A DNA stretch of 64,000 nucleotides from Gluconobacter frateurii (lineage in GTDB: Bacteria > Pseudomonadota > Alphaproteobacteria > Acetobacterales > Acetobacteraceae), in NCBI RefSeq assembly GCF_002723955.1, contig NZ_BEWN01000002.1:1-64000 (forward strand), given 5' to 3'. Every line of letters begins with the position of its first letter. The first letter of the stretch is position 1. Under the pieces are notes generated by a model. That model was not told the DNA's origin and searched no databases. It was given only the letters and a program-made list of their open reading frames with translations. This document shows positions 27,443 to 34,320 of the stretch, piece by piece. Position numbers and translations under genes: made by a program.

Positions 27443-28311
27443 AGCGCTGCCTTGACCGTACTACCGGAGAGCTTGGCATCGACCGAGCCATTCATCTGTT
27501 TGAACAGTTCAGCATACATGACCTCTTCAGCCCGTAAATCTTCCAGTGTCAGACGGAGGCTGGAGACATTGGAGAGGTTTTCACCGACCGGAATGACCGT
27601 CACCGAGAGATAGGCCATCTCATGGGGTGTCGTGTAGGTCAGCGGTTCATTCGCTTCCGCAGTCGTCCCGGTCTGGGTCGTCACGACCTTTCCATCCGGT
27701 CCGGCATAGGCTGTCCCGGACGGTGTGCCATAGCGGGTCATGGGCTGAAGATGCAGACCGTATTTGGACGCGATATCCGCCTGAAGGTCAGCGTAATGCG
27801 GGGAGGCTTCCATCGGAAAGGACGCAGACCGTTCAATCTTCGTGACCACCGCCCCCATGACAGGAATGGACAGGCGCACAGTCAGGCTGTCCTGTCCCTT
27901 CTGACAGGTCAGGGTGCTGGGGAAATACTGCGTGTTGACCCCGACCCCTTTGTAGGTGGTGGACAGATAGGTGTTCGTCACCTGAGGAGCTTTGCCACAG
28001 TAGGATGTCATGGTGCTGGTGGCATCAGCCTGTGTCATCCCCAGTTTGAGGCCAAGAATGCTGTCCTGCCCGAACACGTTGTCGAGGGGTTGATAGGTCA
28101 CGCTCTGCCTGAGATGCACTCCGCCATTGTCGGGAGGCGTCTGCGGCTGGGAAGGTTGCACGGACAATCCCAGAAGATGGGCACAGGCCGGTGTGATGAG
28201 TCCCTGATTATGAGCCAGCAGACACTGGGTCAGGCTCTGGGCATGACCGGAGAGCGGAACAGCACTGGCAGCCAGCACGAAAGCGAAAGCCGGAAGGAAA
28301 GACCTGCTCAT
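27439..28311 (-). CDS. Secreted hypothetical protein
   Basis: 290 residues with a clear signal peptide (MSRSFLPAFAFVLAASAVPLSG, cleavage near GHA-QS). The mature protein has four cysteines in two pairs (CLLAHNQGLITPAC and SYCGKAP/LTCQKG) and a body without membrane segments; LGLKLGMTQADATSTM resembles the short motif seen in periplasmic BamE/SmpA-like repeats. Family not recognised. It is the last of three leftward genes for envelope proteins between the relaxase and the serine recombinase; the start is 2 nt downstream of the lipoprotein gene's stop. Confidence 0.65.
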   Translation of the reverse strand: MSRSFLPAFAFVLAASAVPLSGHAQSLTQCLLAHNQGLITPACAHLLGLSVQPSQPQTPPDNGGVHLRQSVTYQPLDNVFGQDSILGLKLGMTQADATSTMTSYCGKAPQVTNTYLSTTYKGVGVNTQYFPSTLTCQKGQDSLTVRLSIPVMGAVVTKIERSASFPMEASPHYADLQADIASKYGLHLQPMTRYGTPSGTAYAGPDGKVVTTQTGTTAEANEPLTYTTPHEMAYLSVTVIPVGENLSNVSSLRLTLEDLRAEEVMYAELFKQMNGSVDAKLSGSTVKAAL

Positions 28312-28313
28312 GA

Positions 28314-28700
28314 TTACTGCCTCAGTCCGCTACCGCCACCAACATGGCTGGTGATGAAGCTGTGATGGAGAACGATATCCCGGTGGAGCGTGACCTTGAG
28401 AACATGCGTATTGGAGGTCGTTCTCGTTCCCAGAAAACCGAGGCCCACCGCCTGCTGGGCAACGGACAGCCCATCTGCCTGGTCGGAACTGTATTCGTAG
28501 GTCCAGACCTCATTACCGTTCTCGTTGGCGATTTCGGACGGCTCACCATAGAGCTGCCGGAGCTGGGACGAGGTTGTGACACCATCACGAATGGAGCGGT
28601 CGATATCCGCTGCCGTCACACTCTTCAGGGAGGCATTGCCCGCTGAGGAGCAGGCACTCAGACAGCCCAGCATCACAGCCAGAGCCGCTGTTTTCATCAT
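28314..28700 (-). CDS. Small lipoprotein, SmpA/BamE-like
   Basis: 128 residues from the first of two adjacent ATGs at 28700. N-terminal lipoprotein signal with lipobox LSAC (Cys17). The segment SQLRQLYGEPSEIANENGNEVWTYEYS is the pattern of SmpA/OmlA/BamE-type domains (LxxxxGxPs...nG.evW.Y), though this alone does not make it BamE. The open frame continues upstream into the next gene, but the lipobox fixes the start. Probably exported and anchored in the outer or inner membrane; may act with the secreted 290-residue protein next to it. Confidence 0.65.
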   Translation of the reverse strand: MMKTAALAVMLGCLSACSSAGNASLKSVTAADIDRSIRDGVTTSSQLRQLYGEPSEIANENGNEVWTYEYSSDQADGLSVAQQAVGLGFLGTRTTSNTHVLKVTLHRDIVLHHSFITSHVGGGSGLRQ

Positions 28701-28764
28701 CTTCAAGATGGTTTTCCTTTTTGATGGAAAGGCAGAGCCGGGAAGCACCAGACGAGGCTCATTT

Positions 28765-29550
28765 TCACAGGCTCTCAAGAAAGCGGGGATTGCCGTTGAG
28801 GGTGTCGCTGAGGGTCTTGATGGCCTGTCGCTTGTTCTGAAACAGACGCCACAGAACGCGCAGAAACCCGATGACCACGAACAGAGCGCCAAACAGGATG
28901 ACAGCGACCATGACCCAAGTCGTCACGAGCCAAAGCGGATTGGTACCCTGACGGGTGTAATGACCAGCCAGATTCTGGACGATGTCTGCCCCCTTCAGAA
29001 TCAGGGCAAGGACAAGCAGAACCATCAGGGCGCGGACCGTCATTCTGCCCACGGAGGCAAACAGAACCGACCACGGCAGGGTATTGTGGATAAGGGAAGA
29101 CTGACCGAGAGACAGGTTGCGGATATAGAGGATGCGTCCGGTTTTCTTGCCCTGAACATTGCCCCAGACCAGACAGACCTGCTGGCCCTCTCCCACATGA
29201 CACGGCACATCCACCTGAAACTGGCGACCGTCAGACGCGCGAACCCAGAACTTCTGGTAGTGGCGGGTGGAGAAGGTTTTCTCGGCAGGAATATCCACAA
29301 ACAGCGTATCTCCGACCTTCATGCTGCTAGCGGGGGGCCGGTACGTAATGTCTTCAGACCACTGGCGGACGCTGTGAACCGTTCCCCGGATTCCGTGAAG
29401 CCAGAAGGGTTTTCCGCAGAGTTCGATATCCATGCCGTGCCCGAAACCTTCCGAAAAACAGGGGAAAAACATGACCTCCCCCGTTATCGTGAGAGCGGCA
29501 TCCAGCCCCCTGTGCGTGCTGAATTGCTCTGCAACATATCCCGTAAACAC
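28765..29550 (-). CDS. Hypothetical membrane protein with C-terminal TM pair
   Basis: Up to 261 residues. The first start is a GTG at 29550 inside an inverted repeat; ATGs at 29472 and 29433 are alternatives and MDIELCGKPFWLHGIRG (29433) looks like a natural N-terminus. A soluble beta-rich part (KVGDTLFVDIPAEK, KFWVRASDGRQFQVDVPC, GQQVCLVWGNVQGKKTGRILYIRN) precedes two hydrophobic segments, about residues 172-195 and 215-242. No family recognised. The promoter region and possibly the 5' end sit where the recombinase-associated inverted repeat lies. Confidence 0.6.
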   Translation of the reverse strand: MFTGYVAEQFSTHRGLDAALTITGEVMFFPCFSEGFGHGMDIELCGKPFWLHGIRGTVHSVRQWSEDITYRPPASSMKVGDTLFVDIPAEKTFSTRHYQKFWVRASDGRQFQVDVPCHVGEGQQVCLVWGNVQGKKTGRILYIRNLSLGQSSLIHNTLPWSVLFASVGRMTVRALMVLLVLALILKGADIVQNLAGHYTRQGTNPLWLVTTWVMVAVILFGALFVVIGFLRVLWRLFQNKRQAIKTLSDTLNGNPRFLESL

Positions 29551-29557
29551 CTGATTT
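29539..29557. repeat. Inverted repeat flanking the serine recombinase, left copy
   Basis: TCCCGTAAACACCTGATTT; the reverse complement of 30267-30285 reads TCCCAGAAACACCTGATTT, so 17 of 19 positions match including a perfect 13-nt core (29545-29557). The two copies bracket the recombinase gene in opposite orientation. Confidence 0.7.
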
Positions 29558-29634
29558 TGTTATGATTCAGGGAGGAGACCGGAAGGGCCTGAAAGGGTCC
29601 CACAAAGGTGTCCCGGAACAACAGGACAGGGATT

Positions 29635-30195
29635 ATGGGAAAATATGGCTATGCACGCGTAAGTACGTCACGACAGCAGACGGACAATCAGGTCACGGAC
29701 CTTCTGCGAGAGGGCGTGCCGGAAACGCAGATTGTGACGGAAACAGTGTCAGGGGCGACCGCGTGGAAATCGCGTCCAGCCCTGAAGAAACTGGTCAGAC
29801 GGCTTCAGGCTGGCGACACGCTGACGGTGGTAAAGCTCGACCGTCTGGGCCGTAACGCCCTCGATGTCCTGACCCTCATCGACGTGCTGAAAAAGCGGGG
29901 GATTTCTGTCAGGATTCTCAATCTGGGGATTGATACCGCAGGCGCTGGCGGCAAGCTGTTCCTGCTGCTTCTGGCGGGATTTGCGGAGTTTGAACGCAAC
30001 ATCATCCGCGAGCGTGTGCTGTCAGGTCTGGAGACGGCCAAGGCAAAAGGCATCCGCCTCGGGAGAAAGCCGACGCTGACAGACGAGGACATCGCTCAGG
30101 CGCGTCGTCTCAAATCTCAGGGCCTGTCTGCCAGAGAAGTCGCGAAACTCCTGCACGTCTCCAAGATGACGGCCTGGCGGGCCATGAACTCCTGA
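29635..30195 (+). CDS. Serine recombinase (resolvase/invertase family)
   Basis: 186 residues from the ATG at 29635, preferred to an upstream in-frame ATG at 29608 because GGACAGGG precedes it and the family begins this way. Catalytic Ser10 in GYARVSTSRQQTDNQ, arginines in the KLDRLGRNALDVL motif, FAEFERNIIRERVLSGLETAKAKG (E-helix) and a C-terminal helix-turn-helix (LSAREVAKLLHVSKMTAWRAM). The size and domain order are those of Tn3-type resolvases and Hin/Gin invertases. The flanking inverted repeats raise an invertase role; resolution of plasmid multimers is the alternative. Confidence 0.92.
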   Translation: MGKYGYARVSTSRQQTDNQVTDLLREGVPETQIVTETVSGATAWKSRPALKKLVRRLQAGDTLTVVKLDRLGRNALDVLTLIDVLKKRGISVRILNLGIDTAGAGGKLFLLLLAGFAEFERNIIRERVLSGLETAKAKGIRLGRKPTLTDEDIAQARRLKSQGLSAREVAKLLHVSKMTAWRAMNS

Positions 30196-30753
30196 AATCC
30201 GTCCCGCAATTCCCGTACCAAAATTGCAGAACCGGACTCTCAGCCATGCAAAATCACCCTATTCCCAAATCAGGTGTTTCTGGGACGATTTTCTGACAAA
30301 TACATTGAGGCTACTATTCTTCTAACCCTAAATTAGTAAAATTCTCTTTTCATAATAAGAAAAAATATCTAATTAATTTACTTTATTAAATATTTTTATC
30401 CAAAAAAAATACATAAATTTTGAGAAGAAAAAAATTGCTTGGTAAAGATATTTTTTATAGACTTAAGGGGGTTTCAGTCACGCGTAACCTTCCTAACGAT
30501 CTGCAAATCAAAAAGGTTATGAGTGACTGGAATCTAGGAAAATTACAATTATGCCGTCCTGAAGATAGCCTCTCATAAACATATTTTTAAGGTTTCCAAT
30601 GACATGGAAACCTAATCTCCTGTTATAAAAAGTTAAGATCCAATCAGTTCTTTTTTTGTTCTACACTTCCTTGTAAGAACTTTGCCTGATAAACTCTGAC
30701 AGTGTAGCCTAATCTGAGGCGCCAAATCGTAAATTGGGGCATTATAATACGTC
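30196..30753. other. 558-nt AT-rich non-coding gap
   Basis: After the right inverted repeat (30267-30285) the base composition drops sharply: 30300-30650 is strongly AT-rich with many A and T runs. No reading frame of note. Around 30473-30535 GTTTCAGTCACGCG and GAGTGACTGGAA include the partly inverted CAGTCAC/GTGACTG (about 40 nt apart). This is the left edge of the restriction-modification insert and must carry the methyltransferase promoter. Confidence 0.5.
30267..30285. repeat. Inverted repeat flanking the serine recombinase, right copy
   Basis: AAATCAGGTGTTTCTGGGA, the inverted partner of 29539-29557. The 13-nt core AAATCAGGTGTTT (30267-30279) is an exact reverse complement. Confidence 0.7.
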
Positions 30754-31908
30754 ATGCGTGGAACGGTAATTGACCTTTTCTGTGGAGCAGGAGGCCTTAG
30801 CGAAGGTTTCAGGCAAGCGGGCTTTAAAGTGCTCGCCGGACAGGACATAGATGTCAATGCTGGGAAAACATTTGCTCTGACACACCCTGATGCTATCTTT
30901 ATTGGAGGGCCCATTCAAGAGGTGAGCCCTGAATCCTTGCTGTTCCGCACTGGCTTAAGGCCCGGACAACTTGATGTCCTCATTGGAGGGCCTCCATGCC
31001 AAGGTTATTCTGTCTACAACCATCAGCGCGGCCTACATGATCCACGCGCCAGTCTCTTCAAAGAATATCTTCGTATTGTTTCGGGGTTAAAGCCAAAGTG
31101 GCTCGTTATGGAAAACGTCTCTGGGATAACAAGCGTAGCTAAAGGTGCAATTGTAGAAGAAATCTATCGTGAAATGGAAAAACTTGGATATCGAGTGGAT
31201 ATGCAAGTCCTTAAGGCGGAAGAATATGGTGTCCCTCAAGCACGACGGCGTATGATATTCATTGCCACAAATACCACTCACCCTATTAAATTTCCAAAAC
31301 CCACTCATGGGATAGGATTATTGCCATACGTAACGGTTTGGGATGCAATTTCAGACTTGCCTATTTTGGAAAATGGTGAGACTGCTGATGGTCATAGTTA
31401 TCGCTCGAAACCAGAGAATAGTTTTCAAAAAACACTAAGAGAAGACGCTTGCAGAGTAGAAAATCACTCCGCGCCTCGTCTCTCCTCTATTAATATTCAA
31501 CGGATGGAGCACATACCGGAAGGCGGTTCCTGGCGAGATATTCCGTTTGAATTACTTCCAGCTGGAATGAAAAAGGCCAAAAGAAGCGACCATACAAAAC
31601 GCTATGGACGTCCAAAAAAAGAGGATTTGTCCTGCACAATTTTAACAAAGTGCGACATTCATTGGGGAGCTTATATTCACCCCGAACAAAATAGAAGCTT
31701 TACTGTTCGTGAGGCTGCTAGATTACAATCTTTCCCTGATAAATTTATCTTTCAAGGGAATAGGACAGAACAATTTATTCAAGTAGGTAATGCAGTCCCC
31801 CCTCTCTTAGGAAGAGCTATAGCAAAAAAAATACCTACACTAAAGAATCAAGCCTTTCTCAGAAAAATAGATACTGAAAACTGCTACAATCTTCCGTTAT
31901 TTGCCTAA
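30754..31908 (+). CDS. DNA (cytosine-5)-methyltransferase, type II restriction-modification
   Basis: 384 residues with the C5-methyltransferase motifs in order: I DLFCGAGGLSEGF (7-19), IV GGPPCQGYS with catalytic Cys82, VI MENVSG, VIII QARRRMIFIAT, then the target-recognition region, IX REAARLQSFPDKF and X QVGNAVPPLLG. Methylates a cytosine in a specific duplex site; the site cannot be read from sequence. AT-rich codons contrast with neighbours. It converges on the NotI-like endonuclease gene, making a complete R-M pair. Confidence 0.93.
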   Translation: MRGTVIDLFCGAGGLSEGFRQAGFKVLAGQDIDVNAGKTFALTHPDAIFIGGPIQEVSPESLLFRTGLRPGQLDVLIGGPPCQGYSVYNHQRGLHDPRASLFKEYLRIVSGLKPKWLVMENVSGITSVAKGAIVEEIYREMEKLGYRVDMQVLKAEEYGVPQARRRMIFIATNTTHPIKFPKPTHGIGLLPYVTVWDAISDLPILENGETADGHSYRSKPENSFQKTLREDACRVENHSAPRLSSINIQRMEHIPEGGSWRDIPFELLPAGMKKAKRSDHTKRYGRPKKEDLSCTILTKCDIHWGAYIHPEQNRSFTVREAARLQSFPDKFIFQGNRTEQFIQVGNAVPPLLGRAIAKKIPTLKNQAFLRKIDTENCYNLPLFA

Positions 31909-31933
31909 AATAATATCCATCATTCTATTTTAT

Positions 31934-31970
31934 TTAAGGTAGAAAAGTTTTTTAAATTTCTCTACCTTAA
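31934..31970. terminator. Hairpin between methyltransferase and endonuclease genes
   Basis: TTAAGGTAGA (31934-31943) and TCTACCTTAA (31961-31970), perfect 10-bp stem with an A/T-rich loop, in the middle of the 110-nt convergent gap. Likely bidirectional stop, although the flanking T-runs are weak. Confidence 0.55.
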
Positions 31971-32018
31971 GCGCCTTACGTTATAATTTTTTGAATTTCG
32001 TTGCGAAGCGGAAAATAA

Positions 32019-32921
32019 TTAACTACATGCTAATATATTTTTTATTTTATTATCTAGTACGCTTGAAGATGGCAGGTTAGGACCTGCAATAAATCGCTCC
32101 GAAAATTCTGCCAATGTGAACCGAAGAGAGCGACAAGGAATAAGCTTTCGAGGCCGACCAAATGGTTGGGGCGGCCCTAAATCATAAGTATGAACGGTTA
32201 TAGTTTCCTTATTAACTGATTGAGTTTGCGGAATATCAGCTCCAATAATATTTTCAAATCTCTTATAAACTGCGTCTGGCACAACAAAATATAGGCCGTT
32301 TTTAACAAGGTTTGACTTGGAGTATATAAGGCTTTTCCTTATTATTTGCGGAATAAGTCTTTTATGAACATTTGCCCAATTTAATCCATGCTGTGCAGCA
32401 GGAATATCATTACTCTTACTCTTCGCTGCATACCAAGCGTCTCTATAGTTTCCTGTTATGTCAATACTCTGAACCTCTATACCAACATAATTTAATAATA
32501 CCCCATCTTTTATGTATGCCAGAACCCAATCCATACTCATATTCGTAATTTTAACTTCTTTTCCAGAGTTATGCCCTAGGGCTACTACGCATTCAGAAGG
32601 TAATGTTCCATCGATAGTATGCTTAATGTATTGATCAAACAAGAAAAATTCTTTTCCACCAAAAGCATCTTCACTAACTCTCTGTATTGCAAGATAATCC
32701 TGTTCATATAATCGATTTGGGCATATGATAACATTTTCTATAGAATTGGTAACCGAGCACGTACCATAACATATGGATCTAGTATGATCATATTTTGTAC
32801 ATGATTTTTTAGTAAATGGACAAGCGCTTAATTTCCAGAATTGTCGGGCTATAGAAGTATGGTCCAGTGGGTCGAATCCGAAAACTTCCAATAAAGCTTT
32901 TGTAGATTTCTTTCTGCTCAC
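32019..32921 (-). CDS. NotI-family type II restriction endonuclease
   Basis: 300 residues, GTG start with AGAGGA upstream. An N-terminal cysteine cluster (C34-PFTKKS-C41, C51-YGT-C55, then IICPNRL with C67) matches the iron-binding fold described for NotI-type enzymes. The catalytic core of the PD-ExK variant is visible as Asp131 (MDWVLAYI) and Glu149-x-Gln151 (GIEVQSID), the E-x-Q form used by NotI. Position next to a C5-methyltransferase supports the call. The recognition site need not be the NotI site. AT-rich, probably acquired. Confidence 0.75.
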   Translation of the reverse strand: MSRKKSTKALLEVFGFDPLDHTSIARQFWKLSACPFTKKSCTKYDHTRSICYGTCSVTNSIENVIICPNRLYEQDYLAIQRVSEDAFGGKEFFLFDQYIKHTIDGTLPSECVVALGHNSGKEVKITNMSMDWVLAYIKDGVLLNYVGIEVQSIDITGNYRDAWYAAKSKSNDIPAAQHGLNWANVHKRLIPQIIRKSLIYSKSNLVKNGLYFVVPDAVYKRFENIIGADIPQTQSVNKETITVHTYDLGPPQPFGRPRKLIPCRSLRFTLAEFSERFIAGPNLPSSSVLDNKIKNILACS

Positions 32922-33010
32922 GAATTAAGATTCCTCTTATCATTCCTAATAAATATTTTTCTATTTCCAAGTAAAAATATTACTAATACATTCAGTTTTT
33001 CCTATCAGAT

Positions 33011-33026
33011 ACCTACAGAGGCATAG
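33011..33026. repeat. 16-nt direct repeat, right copy
   Basis: ACCTACAGAGGCATAG, identical to the end of rep at 23895-23910. Here it is in non-coding AT-rich DNA; flanking bases do not match the left copy. Confidence 0.6.
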
Positions 33027-33253
33027 CTATTCATAAGGTGTTAAATGCATACGGCTGATCAGCATGGAAGAATTTTCCTGATTAGGATCATATTTATCCC
33101 GAATTGTCGAGCACATATCAAAAGGATAAAGAATTTTCTTTCAATCTTAGAAATGCAAGTCGATAGTTTTATCAGCGTTTTTTAATCAAAGTAATGATTT
33201 CGGCACGAAAGAAAATGACTGATTATCTCATTTTAAATTATTAAATATGCTAC

Positions 33254-33347
33254 AATACCGCAATAGATTGATATTTATGGCGGTACTTTAGAGCCGCAGA
33301 AAACAGCCAGAAAATAACCGCCATAAATCTCAATCTATGGCAGTATT
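33254..33347. repeat. Imperfect 31-bp inverted repeat with 32-nt centre
   Basis: Left arm 33254-33284 and right arm 33317-33347 pair at 28 of 31 positions (cores ATAGATTGA/TCAATCTAT and TTTATGGCGGT/ACCGCCATAAA). The total is 94 nt. It could be a MITE-like remnant, the end of a lost insertion element, or a very stable RNA hairpin just downstream of the GhoS-like gene, whose stop is at 33370. Confidence 0.7.
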
Positions 33348-33369
33348 ATAATATAAATTTTTTAATATA

Positions 33370-33669
33370 TCAGATAGTGTCCAACCCAATCCACATATTT
33401 CCATTTGTGTTGGATGCCAATATTGAGAATCTATTAGATGTATTGCTTTGATTTATAGTTTTTTGAGAAGCTCTTTTGGCTGCGTCATACACTGTATTAA
33501 GAGTGGAATCCGTCGTTGCGGAGTATTGGGCCGTTGGCAATTTATAGGTTTTCCCATCATCCCCATGAATGGTGTTGGAAAAACCTTCGCTTGACATCGC
33601 GTGATGCAAGTTTGTGTAGTCAGAGCCAAACGCATTATGAAGTTCAATTCGAACAATGAATGTAGTCAT
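33370..33669 (-). CDS. DUF2622/GhoS-like small protein
   Basis: 99 residues. The pattern TTFIVRIELHNA...NLHHAMSSEGFSNTIHGDDGKTYKLPTAQYS resembles the DUF2622 family that includes the E. coli antitoxin GhoS, a ferredoxin-fold RNase that cleaves ghoT mRNA. The match is from memory of the family pattern and is tentative. No small membrane toxin like GhoT is seen beside it. ATG with AGGAG 8 nt upstream. AT-rich, in the acquired region. Confidence 0.5.
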   Translation of the reverse strand: MTTFIVRIELHNAFGSDYTNLHHAMSSEGFSNTIHGDDGKTYKLPTAQYSATTDSTLNTVYDAAKRASQKTINQSNTSNRFSILASNTNGNMWIGLDTI

Positions 33670-33830
33670 TTTATATTCTCCTCAATATCCCAATTGGGGT
33701 TTGAATCAAAAAAAACAACTAATATTTTCTAATATTATGGTGCTTCCGTCCCAAAAACACCTACTTTAGGGACATCCTCTGATGCCCTACGGATTATCCC
33801 CGTACCACATCAAAATCTAACGCAGAGAAA

Positions 33831-33859
33831 TGAGTACTGACCCCGAAAGCCAGTACTCA
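33831..33859 (-). terminator. Probable terminator after the HU-like gene
   Basis: TGAGTACTG/CAGTACTCA, 9-bp perfect stem with an 11-nt loop, followed on the minus strand by ATTTCTC. It lies 24 nt past the HU-like stop. The rest of the 213-nt gap has no gene. Confidence 0.6.
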
Positions 33860-33882
33860 CCTCTTTCACGAACACCACTTCC

Positions 33883-34152
33883 CTACAAATTCTGCTTCAA
33901 TCCCGGACTGGCCTTGAACCGAACCGTCCTCCCGGAAGGAACAGCAACCGGCTCACCAGTCCGCGGGTTCGTCGCCTGTCGGGCCTTCGTCTCACACACA
34001 GTGAACGTGCCAAAAGACGGAATAGTGAAGCCGCCTTCGCGCTTCAACTCGTCAATAATCGCTTCTATAAGATCGTTCGCGGCCCGTTGCGCGGCGACCC
34101 CTGTGCAGTCAATAGAATCCTGAAGAACTGCGGCGAGAAATGCTTTACTCAT
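33883..34152 (-). CDS. HU/IHF-family DNA-binding protein
   Basis: 89 residues. Family features: N-terminal helices (LAAVLQDSIDCTGVAAQRAANDLIEAIIDELKREGGFTIPSFGTFTV) and the beta-arm segment ARQATNPRTGEPVAVPSGRTVRFKASPGLK, matching the GRNPQTGE-type arm. It lacks a cysteine-free ancestral look, with Cys16 and Cys53, and is divergent from typical HU-beta, so it may be an element-borne or paralogous nucleoid protein. ATG at 34152. Confidence 0.88.
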   Translation of the reverse strand: MSKAFLAAVLQDSIDCTGVAAQRAANDLIEAIIDELKREGGFTIPSFGTFTVCETKARQATNPRTGEPVAVPSGRTVRFKASPGLKQNL

Positions 34153-34320
34153 GGATGCATGATTCTCCTCTGATTCGATTTTCTCTCAGGCTGCATCCCA
34201 AAACACCCAGAAGCTTTTGCTTTCTTTAGTACAACATTCCTCAGTATTTCTTACAACGGTACCAAGGAACAATGATATAATCGCAGCAGGTGCTCCAGCG
34301 TTCCCATCAGTAGGAATTCC

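Larger units (their letters stand above)
32922..33369. other. 448-nt AT-rich gap with repeat copy and large inverted repeat
   Basis: No reading frame. It holds the right copy of the 16-nt repeat (33011-33026) and an imperfect 31-bp inverted repeat (33254-33347). The upstream part must contain the endonuclease promoter. Confidence 0.6.

Noticed and set aside
28314-28892. Longer 192-residue form of the small lipoprotein
   Set aside because: The extra N-terminus reads the opposite frame of the neighbouring membrane-protein gene; the internal start gives a proper lipoprotein signal.
30633-30914. 93-codon leftward frame across the methyltransferase start
   Set aside because: It is antisense to the conserved N-terminus of the methyltransferase and has no ribosome site or family pattern.
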